A stretch of 64,000 nt of DNA from Nephrocerus scutellatus (lineage: Eukaryota > Arthropoda > Insecta > Diptera > Pipunculidae), in contig OX352761.1 in NCBI GenBank assembly GCA_947095585.1, positions 30,099,777-30,163,776 of the forward strand. The letters are read 5' to 3'. The position numbers and the translations under genes were made by a program. The notes under the pieces are model-generated. The model saw only the letters and a list, made by a program, of their open reading frames with translations. It was not told the DNA's origin and searched no databases. Of this stretch, positions 58,626 through 64,000 are shown one piece after another (positions within the stretch are counted from its first letter, which is position 1; the number at the start of each line of letters is the position of its first letter).

Positions 58626-59521
58626 TCACTCCATTTTCACAACAGTATGCCGATCGACCATAATTTGTTGCTGCTGTTCCTGTTGTTGCAGTTGCTGGTG
58701 ATGTTGTTGCAATTGTCGCTGGTGATTATCGTAATCATCATCGATGGACGGACTCCGGCTCATCGTATGATGAGGATGGTGCTGCTGCTGCATCATATTT
58801 GACGCATGATGATGGAGATTTTCAATCTTAATCGTCTCATGGTCATGCGAAACTTGATCGTAGAAGTATGCTGGCGATTGCCCAGGACTGTAGGCAGAGG
58901 GACTAGATAGGTTCGTTGGTTGACCATGATGTTGCTGCTGCTGCTGGTGGATATGTTGCAACTGTTGTTGGTGCTGATGTTGACCGCTCAGGTTCGATGG
59001 TATCAGATGGATCAGTTCTGGAGGTATATTCACGTATTTCGGCATGTACTTGATGTTGGAAGAGTTCAGTAATAAATTGTTGTTAATATTATTGTTGTTG
59101 TTGTGGTTGTTGTTGTGGTTGTTGTTGTTGTTGTTTAAATGCGTTACAACAACGGATGATGGTGAACTTGTTAGTACCGATGATGGTATCAATCCAGATG
59201 CAGATGGCGTCACTCCGCTGGGTGATGAATAATGCAGAGGCGATAGTGACACACACTCTTGATCATGATGTTGGTGGTTGATAATTGTTGTTGTTAATGG
59301 TGGTGAAGAGCTAGCGCCAGATTGTTGATGATGCTGTTGTTGTTGATGATGTTGTTGGTGATGGTGTTGGTTATGCTGCTGATGCTGTTGATGCAGGCTG
59401 GAAGATGGAGAATGCGTCATCGATGGTGATGGTGATGGTGGTGTTAAGTAACCAACAGAAGTAGCATCCGAGTGCGTTAGTGAGCTCGTATGTTGGATTG
59501 ATGATGTAAGATTTTTTAATT
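58626..59521 (-). CDS. srp: serpent last coding exon, His/Gln/Asn-rich C-terminal domain
   Basis: 896 nt ending in TGA (58628-58626). After the split Glu codon it encodes 297 residues: [20 protein letters not shown], a Ser/Pro patch, a long His/Gln run (about 59310-59400), an Asn run (about 59080-59140), [15 protein letters not shown], a second His/Gln block, a Ser/Pro/Tyr patch ([17 protein letters not shown]), then [12 protein letters not shown] and the terminus HTVVKME. The IKIE fits the SUMO-acceptor consensus (hydrophobic-Lys-x-Glu). Low-complexity Gln/His tails in fly transcription factors usually serve activation. The acceptor AG is at 59523-59522, after an A-rich tract on the minus strand. 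Confidence 0.88.
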
Positions 59522-62500
59522 CTAAAAAAAAATTACAATTTATTTTAATGGCATGTCATGCATTCGAATACAGATAAGCAGGTTGGATTCAATTTCTGTT
59601 AACCACTTAATAATTTTGTAAGCCAATGTAAAATGGAACAGAGATCATTGAAAACTCTATGCATACTTCTGACGAAGTGCTGGAACACATTGATCACCGT
59701 CAGATTAATTAGAAACTTGGACTGATTGCAAATACAGCGATTTCAACTAATACCTAACTGAGTTTAGTAAACAAGAAAACGGCTCTTTTCTGCCTGCCTT
59801 GCCATTTGGATAGGACTTTTTTTAGAGGTCTTGAGATGAACAATAGAGAGACGCTTGAAGACAACCAACCAGTTAGAGAAATAAGCAAAAATTACCCCAG
59901 GAAGAGCGCAGTAATAAGCACCGTCTTTAAGTAATGCGTTAAGCTGTCTCGAGATTATCCACGACAGAGTCAGAAAATAGGGTAGGGAGTTACTTGGGTT
60001 TAAGCTACCCACCAAATTTTCTAAGTTTTTCACACTCTTATAAATTCTCTAATAGTGTGCGTTAAATGTTTGATCGAATACAACCCCCATACATAATTAC
60101 ATACTCTAAATAATTATTGTATATGATCTAATGATCCACCTCTACTACTGCTTACCGTTGTTTGTCTCCTGAATGCTCGGAATTTCTTTATTATTGTTGT
60201 TGTTGTGATTATTATGAGCGTTGTTGTTATTGTTATTTGCAACATTTACGGCGCCACCTCCACCACTGCCGCCACCGCCACTACCGTTCTTATCAGCGCA
60301 ATTCTTACTTCCCTTAGGCTTTCGCTTTCTTGTCTACAAGGCAAATGATTAGTAATAAATTATTAATTGTCAATTAGCATTGAAAGTGCAGTGTAATTAC
60401 CTGGATAGTGTCCTTCTTCATGGTCAATGGGCGCTTCACACTGTGCAACTTGTAGTAGAGACCGCAGGCATTACAAACCGGTTCGCCGTTGGGATTTCGA
60501 CGCCACAGCGAGGTATGCGTTGTCAAACAGTTGGAACAGGATAGACCAGCACGACGTGATGCACTCTAAATTAGTGATAGTAAAGATAGTGTGATAAGTG
60601 CCGACAACAAGTTTTTATTAAGTTAGTAATTTGGAAGTAGAAACACTGAAGAATTGTTAGAAAAAATTGCATACTTTTATGAAGAACAAAATTTTTGAAA
60701 TGTTTTATTTGTTGAAGTAATAATTTTGTTTTTTTTTTTTTTTTGCTAATAACAAAAACAACAACCTACCAGTCGACGATTTGATCTAACTTCCTCGGTT
60801 GCCCGACTCGGTACGGGGTTATAATGATAGATGCTCTTATAGAAATCCCCGCCTTGTTCAGCGGCCACTGCAATAAAATTATTAAATTGTTTGAAATAAT
60901 TTAATAATTTGTCTTGTGCATGTATGCGTATTTGTAATTTATTAATTTAGAAGTAAGTTTTTCTTATAATGTATTATTATATATTAACAATAACAAAGCA
61001 AAATTCAAAAATCAATTCAACTACTTTTATGCTATACGAGTATGTTGCTAATTTGTTGCAAAGGAGGAAACTAGTACTAATACATATCAATGCCTACGGT
61101 ATAAATAATAAATTCAATTAATTTTCATTTTGGTCATTGGAATGTTCACATTGATGAGACCGACAGCGAGAACGGCGGCGACTTAAGAACGGACGGCGGA
61201 TTTCTATAAGATTTGCACAGATCGGTTGTACATATTTTTTTTTTTTTTATTTAAGATCAATTATTTAAAAAGGGAGAACATTTTTAATTTCAAAAATTTT
61301 GTTCCATTTAAGATGCTCTCAAATTTTTCATTTAAATTAAGTATTTCATTTATTTGTTCATATAATTTACCAATCTTCTAGGCTGTTTAACTAATGGTCG
61401 GTTCATTCCGTTCATTTTATGATACAGACCGCAGGCATTGCATAAGTAATGTCCTGTATTGTCACGTCGCCACAGTGGGGTAGATATAGCACCACAATTG
61501 ACACATTCTCGCCCCTCAGTGAAAAAATCGGCATCGAAAAATGCTTTAAAAGTATATAGACGAGACGATAATTATATAGACATTTAGAAATTGATTGATT
61601 GAGATTTAGATTTTCTGTTGGTGTTAGTGTGTTTTTGAATTTGCATTGTGTTGCGTTGCTTACCACTACTCACTCACTGTTAACATATTTATTTTTGTGA
61701 TGAAATAAATTGTATGCGCAGTGACACTGAGAGAAAAAATTAATTGAATTTATTATTATAATTTAATTTTATATCTCTTGTTGTTTATATATATACATAT
61801 ATTAGTTAGTAAATAGATGTCCCGAAAGTTAAGTTAAGTTATTAAGTTTTTTATTGTAATAAACTTAAATTTATTATTAGGACATAACAACAGATCAATT
61901 TGAAGATATTTTTGTTTGATCTTGCAGAATAAACAGACACTATGGACTATGGAAAACTGGATATACCAAGATACCAATTAAGAAAAGTGATCGAAAACGA
62001 CGAAACTGCAAACTGAAAATATCTTGTCTGGCTGCTACTAATACCACGACAGCACTCTCAGCTTCTCATATAAGTTTGAGTAGAATTTAATGCCTCCAAA
62101 ACGCATGAAACATTAACCACCTCCAGCCATTATCCACGAATGGCACTTGCATTAAGGGAACAGAAAAATTCCCAATTCTTAGTATATTTTTAGTATGTTC
62201 TTTAATGAAAACCTAAAATTTCACCTCATCAGATCTGGCTATCATTTACAATACGTATATAATCCGCAAAAGCCACGCTTGAGTATAATTGTCATATCTG
62301 GCCAAGTGCACGGACCAAACACTATCTTGCATCTGCTAGACAAAACGTAGAACCGCGCGCGTTAAAACTATCTGGTTATTGCGAATTGTCAATTAAATCG
62401 CTCGAACAGCTCAGAAATGTATCCTGCTTATCACTATTGTATCGTAACTACCACCAGCAGCGCTTAACAGAAATAGCCGATTGCGTACCTTAAATTCATC

Positions 62501-64000
62501 CGATTACTCGTGGCTCTAAATCAGTTCATATTTTAACCCATTTTTATGAAATTTTCAATGTACGTTACTGGCAGATGTTTGTAGGCTATAGTACACCCCC
62601 TTAGGGGGGTGAAATGTAAAATGTCAATATCAGCTACATTTACAAACCAATTTTTATAAAATTTTCAATGTAAACTATTGTTAGGTTAGGAAAGGTTATA
62701 GGCTATAGGACACCCCATCTCGGTGGTTCATGTGTACGGGTAGCGAAGCGGCCTAGAACAGTTAGTTACAAACAAAATCGAAGTCGCCCTGTAGTGCGCA
62801 CAAACCTTCGACTATGTATGTTACAAAGAACTGGAAAAGAAATTGCAAAAGGGCTTACGAAGAGTCTTTTCAAGTGCCGTTGTTCATCTGGTTATAGTTT
62901 GTTGGACTACTGAGTGGGAGGTTCTACGTTCGAGTCCCAGAAAAACATCAAAAGGTTTCACCACTCGCGAATGTCTGATAAACACCCGAGCGTAATCACT
63001 ATCATGAGAATAAGGCTTCTCAAATTGCCTTTCGGATAGGGCTTTGGATCCCTTCCATTTTACATGCTCTGCATTCGTTTACTCAAGTAAACATCCTCCG
63101 TTTCCGCACACAATTACGCAATAAAAACCAGCTGAGAGCACTTTGTTTACTTTCCAATCGAGATGAGATAAATGTGAAAATATTCGAAAACCAAAAGAAA
63201 AAATATATCTAGGGATATGAGAACAAGGACCCTCTGAACTACGATAGGTAGACTGTGAGTTTACTCAGGACCCAGACGATGTTTCTTGGAGACGACCTAA
63301 CACTCGTTCAAATGTTAAAAGCTATAAACTATTTTGGCACCGTAAAGTAAGGATTCTCGTGTGTTTACATTAGCGGCGGGTATATATAGCAAATCCCAAA
63401 CCAACAAGGTGCTGATTGAGTTATACTTGCGGTCAGCGGTTTAGTTGTTCACCAGGAAGAGTTCACATGCCGGGTGCGCTGTGTGGTATTCTCAAATAGC
63501 ACGCAATAATAATTCTAACACGTATACGTGAATGTGAGTTACCGCGATGGCGGGCGGCACTTCACACTTAATTGTTTCTTAATAAAGCCAAAAAAAAAAT
63601 TCAATTCATTACCAAAATATGTACATATTTTCGAATTGGCGTAACCTGAGGACCTATCGCTATCGCACAGCCACCAAGTTCATTACTCATAATGAATTTG
63701 TTGTTGTTTATTATATTTGAAAATTTGGAATTTAAAAACATTAAGCAAAATGCAACAACTTTGCCGAAAAATCACATTCCACGTTAATTGTGAGGATATG
63801 AGTGAGGATACGAATATAAATTTATAAACACACACGAATAAATGTCAAAAAAAAAAAAAAATTTTAAAAAATTAAAAACAAAATCTTACTTGCTGATAGC
63901 GAAGCCGATGCTGATAAATGCTGTGTTTGTTGTGCTGCTGCGGCTACTGCTGCAGCCGTGGCTAAATCATTGTTGTTTATGCTTGCGGAACGTCCTAAAT
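58626..64000 (-). CDS. srp: Serpent GATA transcription factor, 3' part of gene (5' end outside window)
   Basis: Nuclear DNA-binding protein of the GATA family; in flies Serpent drives blood-cell, fat-body and endoderm fate by binding WGATAR sites. Read on the minus strand, five consecutive or alternative exons and a terminal exon can be joined through GT..AG sites with matching phases: 63890-64000, then either 61371-61543 or 60770-60867, then 60401-60565, 60156-60333 and 58626-59521. The two-finger form visible here is 506 residues long. Both fingers have the C-X2-C-X17-C-X2-C spacing. The C-finger and its tail ([14 protein letters not shown], then RKRKPKG) fit Serpent better than Pannier, and the finger/no-finger exon pair is the arrangement known for Drosophila srp. 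The start codon and N-terminal region lie beyond position 64000. Assignment to srp rests on remembered family features, not on a search. Confidence 0.9.
59522..60155 (-). other. serpent intron (last)
   Basis: GTAAGC donor at 60155 and AG acceptor at 59522. About 630 bp, with no further exon or repeat recognised; a short Leu-poor open frame inside has no recognisable domain. Confidence 0.7.
60156..60333 (-). CDS. srp: serpent basic tail and Gly/Asn linker exon
   Basis: 178 nt: 59 codons plus one base. It opens with [11 protein letters not shown], the basic segment that follows a GATA C-finger and usually acts in DNA backbone contact and nuclear import. A Gly/Ser run and a run of Asn with His follow, then [11 protein letters not shown]. 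The acceptor is CTTGTAG before 60333; the donor GTAAGC starts at 60155. The leftover G joins AA of the next exon to make Glu. The Asn and Gly repeats come from near-perfect trinucleotide repeats, so their length probably varies between alleles. Confidence 0.85.
60401..60565 (-). CDS. srp: serpent C-terminal GATA zinc-finger exon (constitutive)
   Basis: 165 nt, 55 codons, phase 0 at both ends; acceptor ATTTAG before 60565, donor GTAATT from 60400. It reads [13 protein letters not shown], then [18 protein letters not shown] and [20 protein letters not shown], a full C-X2-C-X17-C-X2-C finger with its basic tail. This is the main DNA-binding finger, needed by both isoforms for WGATAR recognition. 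The Leu in SNCLTTHTS and the Asn in NPNGEP look like species differences in an otherwise very conserved finger. It lies directly after either alternative exon. Confidence 0.95.
60770..60867 (-). CDS. srp: serpent alternative exon without zinc finger
   Basis: A 98-nt exon, acceptor TTGCAG before 60867 and donor GTAGGT from 60769. After two split-codon bases it encodes 32 residues, [20 protein letters not shown] then [12 protein letters not shown]. It has no cysteines and hence no finger. Entry phase, exit phase and final residues match the N-finger exon, so the two look like mutually exclusive cassettes that yield the one-finger (SrpC) or two-finger (SrpNC) protein known from Drosophila. Including both would also keep the frame, so exclusivity must be enforced by splicing and cannot be proved from the sequence. 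Confidence 0.85.
60868..61370 (-). other. intron between the two alternative serpent exons
   Basis: About 500 bp between the N-finger exon and the fingerless exon, with T-rich tracts near 61231-61250. No steric block is obvious, since it is far longer than the minimum fly intron. Mutually exclusive splicing would therefore need trans-acting control or RNA structure. Confidence 0.6.
61371..61543 (-). CDS. srp: serpent N-terminal GATA zinc-finger exon (alternative)
   Basis: A 173-nt exon encoding 57 residues after a two-base split codon. The finger begins at [15 protein letters not shown] and closes with [17 protein letters not shown], a complete C-X2-C-X17-C-X2-C GATA N-finger, preceded by [12 protein letters not shown]. 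In GATA factors the N-finger stabilises binding to double GATA sites and contacts Friend-of-GATA cofactors (U-shaped in flies). The acceptor is TTTTAAAG before 61543 and the donor GTAAAT starts at 61370. The exon ends in phase 0 on RRL, exactly like the alternative exon at 60770-60867, so inclusion gives the two-finger form. The donor is weaker than a consensus site, which may help regulate its use. Confidence 0.93.
62530..62740. repeat. two imperfect tandem copies of a ~115-bp unit
   Basis: Both units contain TTTTTAT(G/A)AAATTTTCAATGTA, a GGCTATAG motif and an ACACCCC motif. The first also holds a G/C palindrome, CCCCCTTAGGGGG. Lies inside the srp intron; no element family recognised. Confidence 0.5.
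62876..63085 (+). repeat. tRNA-derived SINE, copy 4 (in serpent intron)
   Basis: The head reads GTTGTTCATCTGGTTATAG, then GGACTACTGAGTGGGAGGTT and a B-box-like GTTCGAGTCCCAGA. The body then matches the other copies (CTCGCGAATGTCTGA, CCCTTCCATTT). Its orientation is opposite to the srp transcript. The body is degenerate compared with the copy at 10477. Confidence 0.7.
63890..64000 (-). CDS. srp: serpent coding exon upstream of the alternative pair (partial, cut by window edge)
   Basis: The open frame starts at 63998 going leftwards and gives 36 residues, [20 protein letters not shown] then an Ala/Gln/Ser-rich stretch, a low-complexity linker typical of fly transcription factors. It ends with one extra base (A) before a donor GTAAGA (63889-63884), so the next exon must supply two bases. 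Joined to the N-finger exon the split codon becomes ACA (Thr); joined to the fingerless exon it becomes ATG (Met). The 5' end of this exon is not in the window. Confidence 0.8.

Larger units (their letters stand above)
61544..63889 (-). other. serpent intron upstream of the alternative exons
   Basis: A 2.3-kb intron. It contains a SINE copy (about 62876-63085) and two imperfect copies of a roughly 115-bp unit (62530-62640 and 62645-62740) sharing ATTTTCAATGTA and GGCTATAG. No further coding exon was found. Confidence 0.6.

Noticed and set aside
58569..58802. Leu-rich plus-strand frames opposite the last serpent exon
   Set aside because: Antisense shadows of the His/Gln-rich repeats of serpent.

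Overview
The window is eukaryotic and almost certainly from a higher fly (Diptera). It carries a split gene for a GATA zinc-finger factor whose finger residues and exon layout fit Serpent (Srp). Exons are small, introns have GT..AG borders, and the DNA between genes is AT-rich and full of fly-type transposable elements (Jockey- and LOA/R1-like LINEs, mariner, PIF/Harbinger, copia, gypsy, tRNA-derived SINEs). The repeat load suggests a species with a larger genome than Drosophila melanogaster, perhaps a tephritid-like fly. The family is my inference.

Right end (58.6-64.0 kb, minus strand): the 3' half of serpent. In transcript order there is a partial exon cut by the window edge (63890-64000), an N-finger exon (61371-61543), an alternative exon without a finger (60770-60867), the C-finger exon (60401-60565), a basic Gly/Asn-rich exon (60156-60333) and the last coding exon, rich in His, Gln and Asn, with the stop (58626-59521). 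The two alternative exons start in the same phase and end in the same phase on the same residues (RRL). They can therefore swap without a frameshift, giving a one-finger or a two-finger protein as known for Drosophila Srp.

Left end: one isolated coding-like exon on the same strand (5470-5822, Gln-rich with an IKSE motif) belongs to another gene downstream of serpent. Its identity is open. GATAe is a positional guess, because GATA genes lie together in flies.

Middle (about 7-57 kb): no host gene could be recognised. It is a graveyard of mobile elements: at least four LINE families in fragments, an internally deleted mariner with both inverted ends, a PIF/Harbinger remnant with a MADF-like stretch, a broken copia integrase, a deleted gypsy and a 1254-bp solo LTR with a 4-bp target duplication, and five copies of a tRNA-derived SINE. 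The dominant repeat, called element A here, has about 17 copies or pieces. It has short inverted ends (AAATTCTCTA), an internal 113-123 bp unit that can be tandemly multiplied, and a fixed slot near one end holding a different short tandem repeat in different copies (GGCT, AAAC, ACCG, an 8-mer). In one copy the slot has grown to 175 perfect AAAC units (52049-52748).

Possible regulation: dense WGATAR clusters at about 17.75, 35.9 and 49.9 kb, downstream of a GATA-factor gene, are candidate GATA-responsive or autoregulatory elements.
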